Assembly: GCA_964447925.1 (NCBI GenBank)
Contig: CAYUUP010000010.1
Location: 1 to 26,855, forward strand
Source: CAYUUP01 sp964447925
GTDB lineage: Bacteria; Bacillota; Clostridia; Oscillospirales; Oscillospiraceae
DNA: 26,855 nt
Direction: 5' to 3'
A model generated the notes under the pieces. It was not told the origin of the DNA. It worked only from the letters and a program-made list of their open reading frames with translations, and made no database searches. The position numbers were made by a program, and so were the translations under genes. Position 1 is the stretch's first letter. Each line of letters begins with the position of its first letter. Of the stretch, positions 15,917-24,065 are shown one piece after another.

Positions 15917-17299
15917 TTACTCCAATGCGGCCACCAGTGCCTTAAAGGTATTTCCCCGCTCCATAAAGTTCTTATAGCGGTCAAAGGAAGCGCTGGCCGG
16001 TGACATCAGCACCACATCTCCCGGTCTGGCCATGGCTTGGGCAGAGGACACTGCCAAGGACAAATCCTCCACCTCTAAAATAGGCAACAGCAGGGGATTA
16101 TAGCCCGGCATACCCTCTGCTGCAAGACGGATCTTCACTGAAGTATCCCCGGTCAGGAGCATGGCCTTGACATGGGCCAACAGATCAGGCCCCATAATAT
16201 CATAGTCCAGATGCTTGTCGTAGCCACCGGCAATCAAAATCACCTTCTTGGAGAAGGAGCGCAGACCAGCGATGGTGCGGGAAGGGCTGGAGGCAATGGA
16301 GTCATTATAATACCGCACGCCGTGGAGTTCCCGCACCAACTCGATGCGGTGTTCCACCCCGGCAAAGTGCTTGGCATAATGTACAATTGTGTCATCGGAG
16401 ACAAGCCCATCCACTGCGGCAATGGCCGCCATATAGTTCTCCACGTTGTGGACGCCGGGAATCAGGATATCCTCTCCCCGGAGAATGGGGTGTGACTTCC
16501 CGTCTTCCCGCAGACAGATGGTGCCATTTTCCAAAATGAATCCAGACTCCAACGGATTCTGCCGGCTGAAAAATACCACTTGTCCAGGACACTGGGGGCC
16601 AAGGTGCCGGGTCAACTCGTTATCATAGTTCAGGATAGTCTTGTGTTCCGGCTTCTGGTGGAGAAAGATGTTCTTTTTGGCGGATACATACTCATCCATG
16701 TCCAGGTGGATATCCAAATGATTGGGGGCCAGGTTCGTGACCACTGCCACCTCCGGGCTCTGTTTCAGTGTCATAAGCTGGAAGGAGGACAGCTCAAGTA
16801 CAGCGATATCCGTCCGGTTCATCTCATCCGCTTCGGCCAGCAGAGGATGTCCGATATTACCTCCCACGTGGACGGTATAGCCCTCTTCCTCCAGCAGGCC
16901 GGCGATGATAGTGGTGGTGGTGGTCTTACCATCGCTGCCGGTGACGGCGATGATGGTGCAAGGGCAGACCTGAAAGAAGGCCTCCATCTCGGAGGTAATC
17001 ACCGCGCCCTTGGCCCGGGCCGCCTCAAAAGCTGGGATATCCGGTCGGATGCCGGGGCTGCGGAAGATCACATCGGCGGAGAGCTTTTTCAAATAATCCT
17101 CCCCCAGCCGGAGCCGGACGCCCATGTCCTCCAGTCTGTCCGCATAGTTTCCCAGATCCTCCCGGCTGCATTTGTCACAGGCGGTGACCTGGATCCCGGA
17201 GGACGCCAGCCGCTGGATCAGCGGGCGGTTGCTGACGCCAATGCCCACCACGGCCACCTGCTTGTTCCGCAGGGCTGAGATGTAATCCTGCAGGGTCAT
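15917..17299 (-). CDS. murD: UDP-N-acetylmuramoyl-L-alanine--D-glutamate ligase
   Basis: A 460-residue Mur ligase that adds D-Glu to UDP-MurNAc-L-Ala in the cytosol during peptidoglycan synthesis. N-terminal UDP-binding Rossmann part with GIGVSNRPL; ATP loop VTGSDGKTTTT at 119-129; central LELSSFQL (about 170-177) and NLAPNHLDIHLDMDEY, which are MurD signatures; then HRIELV and YYNDSIASSPSRT; C-terminal LMSPASASFD. GGAGGGAGG precedes the ATG. Unusually, it is not in a dcw-type cluster but heads a run of peptidase genes. Confidence 0.97.
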   Translation of the reverse strand: MTLQDYISALRNKQVAVVGIGVSNRPLIQRLASSGIQVTACDKCSREDLGNYADRLEDMGVRLRLGEDYLKKLSADVIFRSPGIRPDIPAFEAARAKGAVITSEMEAFFQVCPCTIIAVTGSDGKTTTTTIIAGLLEEEGYTVHVGGNIGHPLLAEADEMNRTDIAVLELSSFQLMTLKQSPEVAVVTNLAPNHLDIHLDMDEYVSAKKNIFLHQKPEHKTILNYDNELTRHLGPQCPGQVVFFSRQNPLESGFILENGTICLREDGKSHPILRGEDILIPGVHNVENYMAAIAAVDGLVSDDTIVHYAKHFAGVEHRIELVRELHGVRYYNDSIASSPSRTIAGLRSFSKKVILIAGGYDKHLDYDIMGPDLLAHVKAMLLTGDTSVKIRLAAEGMPGYNPLLLPILEVEDLSLAVSSAQAMARPGDVVLMSPASASFDRYKNFMERGNTFKALVAALE

Positions 17300-17375
17300 A
17301 TCAATTCCTCCCTCCTCCGGGCTGCTACCCGTACCGTGCTGCTATATTCCAGCTGCAAAGTGCCTTTTATCCGGT

Positions 17376-17609
17376 TCAGTCCGAACCCTCACATTTCAAA
17401 TTACTCCTCAGACCATTGGCATCCTCCCAGAGAGTCCCGGTGCAAATCAGCTTGCCGCCGCAGAGGGGACAGGTCAACGGCGTCGCGGCAAAGCAGTATT
17501 CCTCTGCCCAGCCTACACAGCCGTCAAATTCATTGCACTCCGGCGCGCAGAGCTTGAAGAAGTCTGTTGTCAAAATGCCCCCGCACTGGGGGCAGACTGC
17601 CGCACTCAT
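17376..17609 (-). CDS. Small Cys-rich protein with paired zinc-ribbon-like motifs, function unknown
   Basis: A 77-residue protein not recognised as a named family. It has CPQCGG at the N-terminus (residues 6-11), a middle CxxxCxxxxxC cluster (LCAPECNEFDGC) and CPLCGGKLIC near residue 47. CPxCGG at both ends resembles a zinc ribbon whose two knuckles are split around a Cys-rich loop. There is no TM segment. The ATG overlaps the stop of the Smr gene (TGATG), so it is translationally coupled. An upstream in-frame ATG at 17696 falls within the Smr gene and gives an unlikely extension. It may bind Zn2+ or Fe-S; role unknown. Confidence 0.7.
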   Translation of the reverse strand: MSAAVCPQCGGILTTDFFKLCAPECNEFDGCVGWAEEYCFAATPLTCPLCGGKLICTGTLWEDANGLRSNLKCEGSD

Positions 17610-17974
17610 CACAAGCTCCCCTTTCTGGTCAGCACAACAAAGGTGACTCCGTTGTTGTGGCGATCCAAATCCCGATCCTTCCGAAGCTCCTCGCACTGCC
17701 AGAACGCGTTGCGGGTGGCCTCGTCAAAGATGGAAAAATTCTCACCGGCGATGCAGTCAATGATCTCCCGCCGGGCCTTCATCGCCGACAGCTGCCGCCG
17801 GACAGCCACCCGGATTTTACCGCCAGTTCCCGAGGAGCCGTAGCCGTGGATCAGCTTTACCACGGCGATGCCCTGCCGCCGGGCGGTGTACAGCTCAGAG
17901 GTCATACGGCGCAGGGCAGTGTCCACCAGAGGCATCCCCTGTTCCAGGTTCACCACCCGCACAGTGCTTCGCAT
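17609..17974 (-). CDS. Smr-domain protein (small, stand-alone)
   Basis: A 121-residue protein whose N-terminal half is an Smr (MutS2 C-terminal-like) domain: strand VNLEQGMPLVDTAL, then VVKLIHGYGSSGTGGKIRVAVRRQL with His43 in the HGxG motif. Smr domains can nick or bind branched DNA or cleave RNA, but the activity of such small proteins is unproven. The C-terminal 55 residues (about 65-121) look unlike Smr and may be a specificity tail. AGGAG lies six bases before the ATG. The start overlaps the preceding peptidase gene by 25 bases. Confidence 0.8.
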   Translation of the reverse strand: MRSTVRVVNLEQGMPLVDTALRRMTSELYTARRQGIAVVKLIHGYGSSGTGGKIRVAVRRQLSAMKARREIIDCIAGENFSIFDEATRNAFWQCEELRKDRDLDRHNNGVTFVVLTRKGSL

Positions 17975-18642
17975 AGTCCACTCCTAAGACCGCACAGATC
18001 TACAAAATACTGGATCAGCTTCATACCGTCCACCGTATCCGGCCGGGCGAAGTCCAGCGTCATTCGCTCCGGATGCCACTGGACGCCGTAAATATGTCCC
18101 TCCCGGCTCTGGATGCCCTCAATCAAGCCATCGGCAGTCCATTGGACAGCGATAAGCCCCTCTGCCAGCCGGTCAATTGCCTGATGATGGTCGCTGTTCA
18201 CAGCGAATTCCGCCCCATACAGCCGATGAAGCAGACTTTCCTCCGCTGCCCTTGTAGGATGGGCAACGTCTCCCTCCGGCTGCTGGTGGGTGATCGGCCC
18301 GGCAGGAATATCCTGCGTCAGGCTGCCGCCCAGGGCCACATTGATGACTTGAATGCCCCGGCAGATACCCAGTATTGGTCTGCCAGTGGCCTGGAACTGC
18401 TTCACCAGAGCGATCTCGCATCTGTCACGGTCAAGGTCAATTTTGCGGCACTGGCCGCAGTCCTTCTGATGGTAGCAGGAAGGCTCTACGTCCCAGCCAC
18501 CGCAGAGCAAAAGGCCATCATACTCCAGGCCGTTGCTCTGCGGGCAGTAAAAAGAGCATACCTCTCCCCCGGCGGCGGCCACAGCGCGCTCATAATTCTC
18601 CCGGCTGCCGTCCACACCGGAGAGCAAAATACGTGGTTTCAC
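17950..18642 (-). CDS. Gamma-glutamyl-gamma-aminobutyrate hydrolase family protein (peptidase C26, PuuD-like)
   Basis: A 230-residue class-I glutamine-amidotransferase-like hydrolase. Nucleophile Cys94 in LGICRGIQ; catalytic His190-Glu192 in YGVQWHPER; GG loop in LLLCGGWDVEP near 45-55. The family cleaves gamma-glutamyl linkages (for example gamma-Glu-GABA), but the substrate here is unknown. I choose the GTG at 18642, preceded by GGGAGA and followed by the normal KPRILLSG strand; an ATG 15 codons earlier gives a Cys/Gly-rich stretch unlike the family. Its 3' end overlaps the Smr gene. Confidence 0.85.
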   Translation of the reverse strand: MKPRILLSGVDGSRENYERAVAAAGGEVCSFYCPQSNGLEYDGLLLCGGWDVEPSCYHQKDCGQCRKIDLDRDRCEIALVKQFQATGRPILGICRGIQVINVALGGSLTQDIPAGPITHQQPEGDVAHPTRAAEESLLHRLYGAEFAVNSDHHQAIDRLAEGLIAVQWTADGLIEGIQSREGHIYGVQWHPERMTLDFARPDTVDGMKLIQYFVDLCGLRSGLCEALCGW

Positions 18643-18663
18643 AGCATTTCTCCCAAAACTCGT

Positions 18664-18710
18664 TACAGCGCAACCCCCACAGGGCATCCTCCCCGTGGGG
18701 GTCTGGCGCG
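18664..18710 (-). terminator. Strong hairpin after the spoIIIA/asp23 run, terminator-like without T-run
   Basis: ACCCCCAC and GTGGGGGT (18673-18680 and 18695-18702) are perfect 8-base arms, with GCGC pairs outside them. It starts a few bases after the asp23 stop. No T-tract follows on the minus strand (TGCGCTGTAACGAG), so it may stabilise the 3' end or attenuate rather than terminate. Confidence 0.4.
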
Positions 18711-18712
18711 AA

Positions 18713-19075
18713 TCAGGCCTTTTCCATCACTACGCCACAGATATTCACATTGACGGCAGCCACCTTCAGGCCAGTTGTGGCCTCCACACCGTTCATCACT
18801 GCGGCCTGCACCGCCTGGGCTACCTCGCTGATGGCGGCGCCGAAATTCACCAGCAAGGAGAGGTTTACAGTGAGAACGCCATCTGTCTCCTCCAGAGTGA
18901 CACTGCGGGTGACATTCTTACGGTTCAGCGGGCCGCTCTGCTCACCGGCGGACAGTCCTGCTACTCCCTGGACCTCTGCTGCCGCAACGGCAGCGATGGT
19001 ACTGATCACATCCTCGCTGACATGAATGGCACCATTTTCCTTTTCCTGGGAAATGTATCGTTTGTTATCGCTCAT
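18713..19075 (-). CDS. Asp23/Gls24 family envelope stress protein (YqhY-like)
   Basis: A 120-residue Asp23/DUF322 protein. Core motif GAIHVSEDVISTIAAVAAAEVQGVAGL (about residues 14-40) and the C-terminal VQAAVMNGVEATTGLKVAAVNVNICGV are typical. In Bacillus, yqhY lies a few genes after spoIIIAH, so its position supports a YqhY assignment; YqhY has been linked to acetyl-CoA carboxylase control, while other Asp23 proteins line the membrane. The ATG at 19075 has AAGGAGA upstream. The 138-base gap from spoIIIAH and a possible sigma-A promoter suggest vegetative expression as well. Confidence 0.88.
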   Translation of the reverse strand: MSDNKRYISQEKENGAIHVSEDVISTIAAVAAAEVQGVAGLSAGEQSGPLNRKNVTRSVTLEETDGVLTVNLSLLVNFGAAISEVAQAVQAAVMNGVEATTGLKVAAVNVNICGVVMEKA

Positions 19076-19164
19076 GGCTGGTTTCTCCTTTGCGTGTAAT
19101 CGGGCAGCGCACAGGGCGATCCTGCAAAAGTGTTCTGTTCCGCCCTGCAGCAACAGCTAATCCT

Positions 19165-19192
19165 ATTTTATCACAGAATTGAAAAAATACAA
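19165..19192 (-). promoter_or_regulatory. Candidate vegetative promoter of the Asp23 gene
   Basis: Minus strand TTGTAT (19187-19192), 16 bases, TAAAAT (19165-19170). The -35 is a 4/6 match. Downstream, an inverted repeat CAGGGCG/CGCCCTG (19112-19118 and 19141-19147) would fold in the leader. Confidence 0.35.
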
Positions 19193-19213
19193 GCGGCAGC
19201 CAGGAAAAATATC

Positions 19214-19819
19214 TCATTCTTCTGCCCCGGCCTGAATGATCTTAACAGCGCTGGCGTCCACCTCTGTCTCACCCAGGACGATATCAGTGATTTTTGCCAC
19301 ATCGGTGGCGGTCAGATCTCCAGAGGATGTCTCAACCACCACGCTGACGCTGTTCTCCCCGATATATGCCATGCAGTCTAGGTAGCCCTTGGCAATGACC
19401 AGATTCTCGATCTCCGACTCTGCAAGGGTAGCCTCTGCCATAGCGGTGATGCTGGCGGACGCCTCCGCAATTGTCTCCGCACTGGCAGCTTCATCGTCCA
19501 CCGTAGCCTGGAGAATTGCCAAGGCGCTGTCCCGGGCCTCCTGCCGGTTTAGGCGGGCGGTGTCGAAATACTCACTGTCTGTGGATGAGGCCACAGTGCC
19601 GTCAGCATCTGTGTCCGACACGCCCGAGGAATCCGATGCATCGGTCCTGTCCTGGTCTGTGTCGGCTGCGCTGACCAAAGCGGCTTCCCCCAGGGTACTG
19701 GTATTGCCGTTGCTTTCCGAGGTAGCCGCAGTCTGTCCGTAGGACCAGTTGAGATACACCGCCACACAGACAAAAAGGACAATGGCTGCCACCACTGCAT
19801 TTCGTTTCCATAGCTTCAT
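19214..19819 (-). CDS. spoIIIAH: Stage III sporulation protein AH
   Basis: A 201-residue mother-cell protein with one N-terminal TM segment (about residues 7-25) and a low-complexity Ser/Thr/Asp linker (about 30-85). The C-terminal domain (about 90-201) is of the YscJ/FliF-like ring-building type: RQEARDSALAILQ, then YLDCMAYI and VAKITDIVLGETEVDASAVKII. It pairs with forespore SpoIIQ to form the channel between the two cells. The Met at 19819 is preceded by GAGG nine bases upstream; the Met seven codons earlier lacks a ribosome site. The linker is long, as in many clostridial SpoIIIAH. Confidence 0.93.
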   Translation of the reverse strand: MKLWKRNAVVAAIVLFVCVAVYLNWSYGQTAATSESNGNTSTLGEAALVSAADTDQDRTDASDSSGVSDTDADGTVASSTDSEYFDTARLNRQEARDSALAILQATVDDEAASAETIAEASASITAMAEATLAESEIENLVIAKGYLDCMAYIGENSVSVVVETSSGDLTATDVAKITDIVLGETEVDASAVKIIQAGAEE

Positions 19820-19891
19820 AATGTTTAACCTCACTTTCATAATGATGGATTCAACAGGAGAGGCATCTGATATCCGCCCCGGCGTATCGCT

Positions 19892-20395
19892 CTATCCTCT
19901 GGGGCTGACAGAGATCTGTGTGGAGTCCAGCCCCGTCAGGGCAGATACCGCAGAGATGATGCGCAGCTTCACCCGATCACTGCCGCCTCCATCACAGACA
20001 ATCAGCGCACCCTGAAACTCAGGATAAATATTCTGGATGGCAACTGTCTCCTCTGCGCTGGAGCCGCGCTCCACAATGACCGTCTGAGACTGGATGCTGT
20101 CAGAATCACTGATCTCATCGGTGGCCAGTACCTGCTCCCCGCTGTTTTTCAGCGTCAGCACCACAGATACCTCCCCTGCACCCTCAATATTCCCCAGCAC
20201 CTCCTCCAGCTTTTTTTCCAGTGCTTCCAGATCAAAGGTATAAGCCACAGCTCCGGTACTGCCCGTCTCTTCTGTCTCTCCGCTATTTTTCCCCCCTGTG
20301 GGCCACAACATCAGCGCTGCGCCCACTAAAATCACCAGAGCTACTGCGCCATATTTTTTCGGCGTGTATTTCTTCAGCAGTTCCTTGACGCTCAT
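19892..20395 (-). CDS. spoIIIAG: Stage III sporulation protein AG
   Basis: A 167-residue protein: short basic N-terminus, one TM helix (about 15-33), then a ring-building domain with NIEGAGEVSVVLTLKN (about 69-84) and the C-terminal YPEFQGALIVCDGGGSDRVKLRIISAVSALTGLDSTQISV. SpoIIIAG forms the large ring of the SpoIIIA-SpoIIQ complex. The start overlaps the spoIIIAF stop by four bases. Length is shorter than B. subtilis (about 229), as seen in Clostridia. Confidence 0.93.
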   Translation of the reverse strand: MSVKELLKKYTPKKYGAVALVILVGAALMLWPTGGKNSGETEETGSTGAVAYTFDLEALEKKLEEVLGNIEGAGEVSVVLTLKNSGEQVLATDEISDSDSIQSQTVIVERGSSAEETVAIQNIYPEFQGALIVCDGGGSDRVKLRIISAVSALTGLDSTQISVSPRG

Positions 20396-20877
20396 TGGAC
20401 TTCCTCCTGTATTGTCACATCAATAATATTCAACTCCTCCTCCAGCAGTACCCGCAGTTCTGCCTCCTGCTCCCCGGTGAGACTTCCGGTAACCACGGCA
20501 GAAACCGGCAGAGTAAGGCCGTCCTCATCCACAGCGCAGGTCACCTCCGCTGTCACCGCTCCTCCCAGCTCCGCCGCCTTGTCCTCAATGTATGCGGCAG
20601 TCTCCTTGGATATGTATTCCTCTGTCAGGCTCTGGTTCGTCTCCTCCAGACTTTCGGAATAGTCAGACAGCGATGTCTGATAGTCTGCAAAGGCTTCCGC
20701 CACCCCATCAAGCTCCAGGGACAGGACAGGGCCGACCAGTACGAGGAAGAGCAGCAGACCTCCGGTGAGCCGACCAATCTGTCTCACCTGTCCATCTGGC
20801 ATCAGCACTTCCGCAGCAGCCAGCAGCAGAGCGCAGGCGGTTACCCGGAGAAGCCATCCGGAAAGCGCCGCCATCAT
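20392..20877 (-). CDS. spoIIIAF: Stage III sporulation protein AF
   Basis: A 161-residue protein with two N-terminal TM helices (about 5-22 and 33-50), an extracytoplasmic coiled stretch (about 58-95, rich in Glu/Ser/Leu) and a small ring-building domain ending ELNIIDVTIQEEVQ. Order and overlaps (ATGA with both spoIIIAE and spoIIIAG) fix the identity, since sequence conservation of AF is low. Confidence 0.9.
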   Translation of the reverse strand: MMAALSGWLLRVTACALLLAAAEVLMPDGQVRQIGRLTGGLLLFLVLVGPVLSLELDGVAEAFADYQTSLSDYSESLEETNQSLTEEYISKETAAYIEDKAAELGGAVTAEVTCAVDEDGLTLPVSAVVTGSLTGEQEAELRVLLEEELNIIDVTIQEEVQ

Positions 20878-21974
20878 GAGGCCGCCACCGATATGGTTGA
20901 CACGAGAGAGATCATCACCAACAGGGCGCAGGCCCCTGTCATTCCCAGAACCAGTCCGAAAGCCGTCCCCACGCAGCTAATCAGCTCACCCAGCCGCCCC
21001 TTTACCAGACATGAGGACAGCACCGCCACCACTTTATACATCAGATACTGCACCCCCAATCTCAAAAATGGCGCCACGCAGAAGGCCAGTACCGCCAATG
21101 CGCCGAATACCCCCAGAGCATTTCTCAGAATGGACGCACCGGTGAGGATCGTCTCGGTGGCATCGGAGAGAATACTGCCCACCACCGGCACTACGCCGGA
21201 AATAGCCAGCTTGGTCACCTTGACGGTGACGGCGTCTGCGCCGGAGGACACCGCCCCGCTGATGGCGAGATAAGCGGTGAATACCGCCAGAATCAGTCCC
21301 AGCAGCCCACTTACCACCCAGCTGACCAGCTTGCTCAGAGCCTTAAGGCCCTCGTTTCCCGTGGCGGCAAAGACAGCGCTGGCCGCCAGATAGAGGTAGA
21401 CCAGGGGCAGCAGCAGCCGGTTGATGACGGTAATCATGACATCGCAGGCCAGCAAAGTTGCCATCTGCCTCACCGCCGCCCCGGTGATGGAGCCGCTGGC
21501 CGTTGCCGCCGCTGTAATGGCAGGAATTAGGAGCGTGGTGAAGCTCTCAATCTGACTTATAGTTTCCTTCCCCAATCCGATGAGACTGGATGCGTCTGTG
21601 ATGGCCACAGCCGACACGGCCAGCACCCCGGCCAGCGTCACAAGCCCTCCCCTCGCCCCCAGGCCCTCCGCCATGGCCTGTACACTGCCGCACAGCAGGC
21701 AAATCAGCAGCACCAACCCGCCGCTGCGGGTGGCTGACCGGAGTATCTGATCCAGCTGAGAGACGGCGTTGTCCCAAAGAGCGGCAAGACCCTGGTTGAA
21801 GTCAATGTCCTCCGTGAGTTCCACCCCGTCCAGATAGTCCTCCGTCACCTTCTCCAGGTTGTCCCGACCTACGGAATCCCACTGTTCGTCAGTAACCTCC
21901 ACCGCCTGGGCCTGTCCTGAACAAGCAGGCAGAAAAAGCAGGAGAAGAAGGGATAAAAATAATGCTTTTCTCAT
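20874..21974 (-). CDS. spoIIIAE: Stage III sporulation protein AE
   Basis: A 366-residue polytopic membrane protein. Residues 1-22 are a signal peptide that ends in LPAC, a possible lipobox with Cys18. An extracytoplasmic stretch (about 25-80) is followed by around eight hydrophobic segments. The conserved core includes VAGVLAVSAVAI-like and PAITAAATASGSITGAAV segments and VVPVVGSILSDATETIL. SpoIIIAE is the largest membrane part of the SpoIIIA channel. It overlaps spoIIIAD and spoIIIAF by four bases each. Confidence 0.95.
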   Translation of the reverse strand: MRKALFLSLLLLLFLPACSGQAQAVEVTDEQWDSVGRDNLEKVTEDYLDGVELTEDIDFNQGLAALWDNAVSQLDQILRSATRSGGLVLLICLLCGSVQAMAEGLGARGGLVTLAGVLAVSAVAITDASSLIGLGKETISQIESFTTLLIPAITAAATASGSITGAAVRQMATLLACDVMITVINRLLLPLVYLYLAASAVFAATGNEGLKALSKLVSWVVSGLLGLILAVFTAYLAISGAVSSGADAVTVKVTKLAISGVVPVVGSILSDATETILTGASILRNALGVFGALAVLAFCVAPFLRLGVQYLMYKVVAVLSSCLVKGRLGELISCVGTAFGLVLGMTGACALLVMISLVSTISVAAS

Positions 21975-22357
21975 ATCATCTCCGCCACAAGATCAAGCAC
22001 CAGCCGCATAAGGGGTACAGCCACTGACAGGGCCGCAACTGAACCGGCAGCCTCCGCAAAAACAGCAATGGTTCCCGCCCCGGCATCGCGGCTGGCCTGG
22101 GCAGCAACGCGGGTCACAATAGCGATGCCCACCGTCTTCAGCAGGGGAAGCAGCAGTTCGTTTCCGATGCCTGCCGTCTGTGCCAGCTCACTGAAAAAAT
22201 CCAGCACCCCGGTGACGATGTCTGCTGCCGTCCACAGGATGACGAGCCCGGTACACAGAGCCAGTATCAGGGACAGTTCCGGCGTCCCCCGGCGGATCGC
22301 CAGAGCGCAGCCCGCCCCTATCAGCGCCAATGCCCCAATTTTCAGGATGCCCTCCAT
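21971..22357 (-). CDS. spoIIIAD: Stage III sporulation protein AD
   Basis: A 128-residue protein with three or four TM helices. The segment NELLLPLLKTVGIAIVTRVAAQASRDAGAGTIA is characteristic of SpoIIIAD, which with SpoIIIAC resembles small type-III-secretion export membrane proteins. It starts two bases after the spoIIIAC stop and overlaps spoIIIAE by four bases. Length matches B. subtilis (133). Confidence 0.94.
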   Translation of the reverse strand: MEGILKIGALALIGAGCALAIRRGTPELSLILALCTGLVILWTAADIVTGVLDFFSELAQTAGIGNELLLPLLKTVGIAIVTRVAAQASRDAGAGTIAVFAEAAGSVAALSVAVPLMRLVLDLVAEMI

Positions 22358-22359
22358 GG

Positions 22360-22557
22360 CTACAAATCGAATAGCTGCTTCACCAGCTCAAAGAGGTCGC
22401 TGATCTCCTGCACCACCATCATCAGCACCACCACCAGACCAGTGAGCGTCACCAGGGTAGCTTGCTCATCGTGGCCCGAACGGGACAGCACTTGGTTCAG
22501 CACAGCCACCAGAATACCAACCGCTGCGATTTTAAAAATCAAATCTACATCCATCAT
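22360..22557 (-). CDS. spoIIIAC: Stage III sporulation protein AC
   Basis: A 65-residue protein of two TM helices: VDLIFKIAAVGILVAVLNQVL, then TLVTLTGLVVVLMMVVQEISDLF. This is the usual SpoIIIAC plan (about 65-68 residues). Two adjacent ATGs (22557 and 22554) follow AGAGGG at 5 and 8 bases; either could start. A longer frame to 22602 adds a charged stretch not seen in the family. Confidence 0.92.
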   Translation of the reverse strand: MMDVDLIFKIAAVGILVAVLNQVLSRSGHDEQATLVTLTGLVVVLMMVVQEISDLFELVKQLFDL

Positions 22558-22614
22558 GAATTCCCTCTTTGTCACGGGACTCTCCTGTCGTTTTCTTTGC
22601 ATTGACGGGATAGC

Positions 22615-23121
22615 TCAGAACAGCAGAATCACCAAAAGCAGCCCGGCACAGCCAGCCAGCAGATAATTCAGCCGCATCTGTCCCTGTCTCTCCTGCCGTG
22701 CCCGTGTCAAACTCTGCCACAGGCTCTCCCGAGCGGCGGCCACATACCGGGCCTGTTCCTGTCCACTGTAGCGCCCCAATACAATCCCCAGCCGTGCCAG
22801 CTCTTGCTGCTCTGCTGAATTTAGTAAAGTACAATTACTTTTCAGTGATTCCTCCCATACCAGGGCAAGAGGCTGCTCCTTCTCAAGCCCCCGTAGACAA
22901 GCCGCGAAAAAGGGGGCACTTGCGCCCCGCTCTGCCCGGGCCAGCTGCCGGAGCAGGTCGGGCATAGGGGTCTCTCGATCGCACAGTTCCCGCTCCATTC
23001 GTGTTAGATTTCCAACCAGGCTGTCCAGTAGTCGGATGTGGGCATTCAGCTCTCCGCATCGGCGGACGGCACAGCCCATAGCTCCTCCCAGAATCAGGAG
23101 ACCCCCAAGCAGCCGTATCAT
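22615..23121 (-). CDS. spoIIIAB: Stage III sporulation protein AB
   Basis: A 168-residue protein: an N-terminal hydrophobic anchor (residues 4-18), a helical soluble domain with LDSLVGNLTRMERELCDRETPMPDLL (about 32-57) and ALVWEESL, and a C-terminal TM helix (about 150-168) ending LLVILLF. This two-anchor layout is typical of SpoIIIAB, which resembles GspF-type membrane platform parts. It overlaps spoIIIAA by four bases. Confidence 0.93.
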   Translation of the reverse strand: MIRLLGGLLILGGAMGCAVRRCGELNAHIRLLDSLVGNLTRMERELCDRETPMPDLLRQLARAERGASAPFFAACLRGLEKEQPLALVWEESLKSNCTLLNSAEQQELARLGIVLGRYSGQEQARYVAAARESLWQSLTRARQERQGQMRLNYLLAGCAGLLLVILLF

Positions 23122-24026
23122 GCCAGCACAGCTGGAAGATAGCGACGGCCCGACTCCTCTGCTTCGATTTGGATGACCCGGCTAAAGACATTCTGTTCCA
23201 GCAGCTGTCGGTACATGGGCCGATGACTCAAATCCTCTATGCTGCTGCCGTGGGCAGTAGCTATAATCGCCGCCCCGCAGCCCATGGCCTGAAGAATGGC
23301 ATCCACATCCTCCGGGGCGGTGATCTCATCAGCTGCCAGAACCTGGGGGTTCATGCTTCGCAGCAATAATAGCAGTCCTGCCGCTTTTGGACAGCCGTCC
23401 ATCACATCGGCGCAGGGTCCCAGGTCAAACTGGGGTACGCCCCGCCATAAGGCAGCCAGCTCCCCTCTCTCATCTGCCACGCCGGTACGGATTTGAAAGT
23501 CTGCTCCCAGCCCGCGAATGATATCCCGCAGCAAAGTTGTCTTCCCTGCTCCCGGCGGGGAGAGAATCAGCGTGTTCAGTACCCGGCCATCTTCCATCAT
23601 GTCTGGCAGCAGGCTGTTGGCGATGCCGGTCTGGGGCCGGGCCACCCGGAGGGCGATGGATGAGATATCCCGCAGGTTAATAATCTCCCCTTCCCGCACC
23701 ACCGCCGTCCCAGAAACTCCCAGCCGGTGGCCCCCCTTCAAGGGAAGAAAACCGCGGCACAGCTTTTCCAAAGCCGCATGAAATGACGCCTGGGTAGCAT
23801 GCTCCAACACCAGCCGCAAGTCATCCTGAGTGACGGTTACAGGACGGCCATCCAGCTCCACAGGATACTCCCTGCCCCGCGCCATCCAGGTCAGTCCCCG
23901 GCCTGCCCGGAGCCGCAGTTCTTCGCACTGGAGACGGGAACGCTCCGGCATGGCCAGCAGGATAACGCGCATTTCCCGGGGCAGACTGGACACCGCCTCC
24001 CGGAACGCATCGCGATCTCTCGTCAT
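23118..24026 (-). CDS. spoIIIAA: Stage III sporulation protein AA (secretion-type ATPase)
   Basis: A 302-residue AAA+/GspE-like ATPase. Walker A SPPGAGKTT at 156-164, preceded by an N-terminal domain with SFHAALEKLCRGFLPLKGGHRLGV (about 81-104); Walker B VLAADEIT near 235-242; sensor region TAHGSS. It is the cytosolic motor-like part of the SpoIIIA complex in the mother cell, and ATP hydrolysis is needed for function in Bacillus. First gene of the eight-gene operon; GAGGAGG lies just before the ATG, and a sigma-E-like promoter is at 24066-24094. Confidence 0.96.
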   Translation of the reverse strand: MTRDRDAFREAVSSLPREMRVILLAMPERSRLQCEELRLRAGRGLTWMARGREYPVELDGRPVTVTQDDLRLVLEHATQASFHAALEKLCRGFLPLKGGHRLGVSGTAVVREGEIINLRDISSIALRVARPQTGIANSLLPDMMEDGRVLNTLILSPPGAGKTTLLRDIIRGLGADFQIRTGVADERGELAALWRGVPQFDLGPCADVMDGCPKAAGLLLLLRSMNPQVLAADEITAPEDVDAILQAMGCGAAIIATAHGSSIEDLSHRPMYRQLLEQNVFSRVIQIEAEESGRRYLPAVLA

Positions 24027-24065
24027 CTCATGTCCTCCTCTGCTTGTCCGTTATATTCTGGTCAC

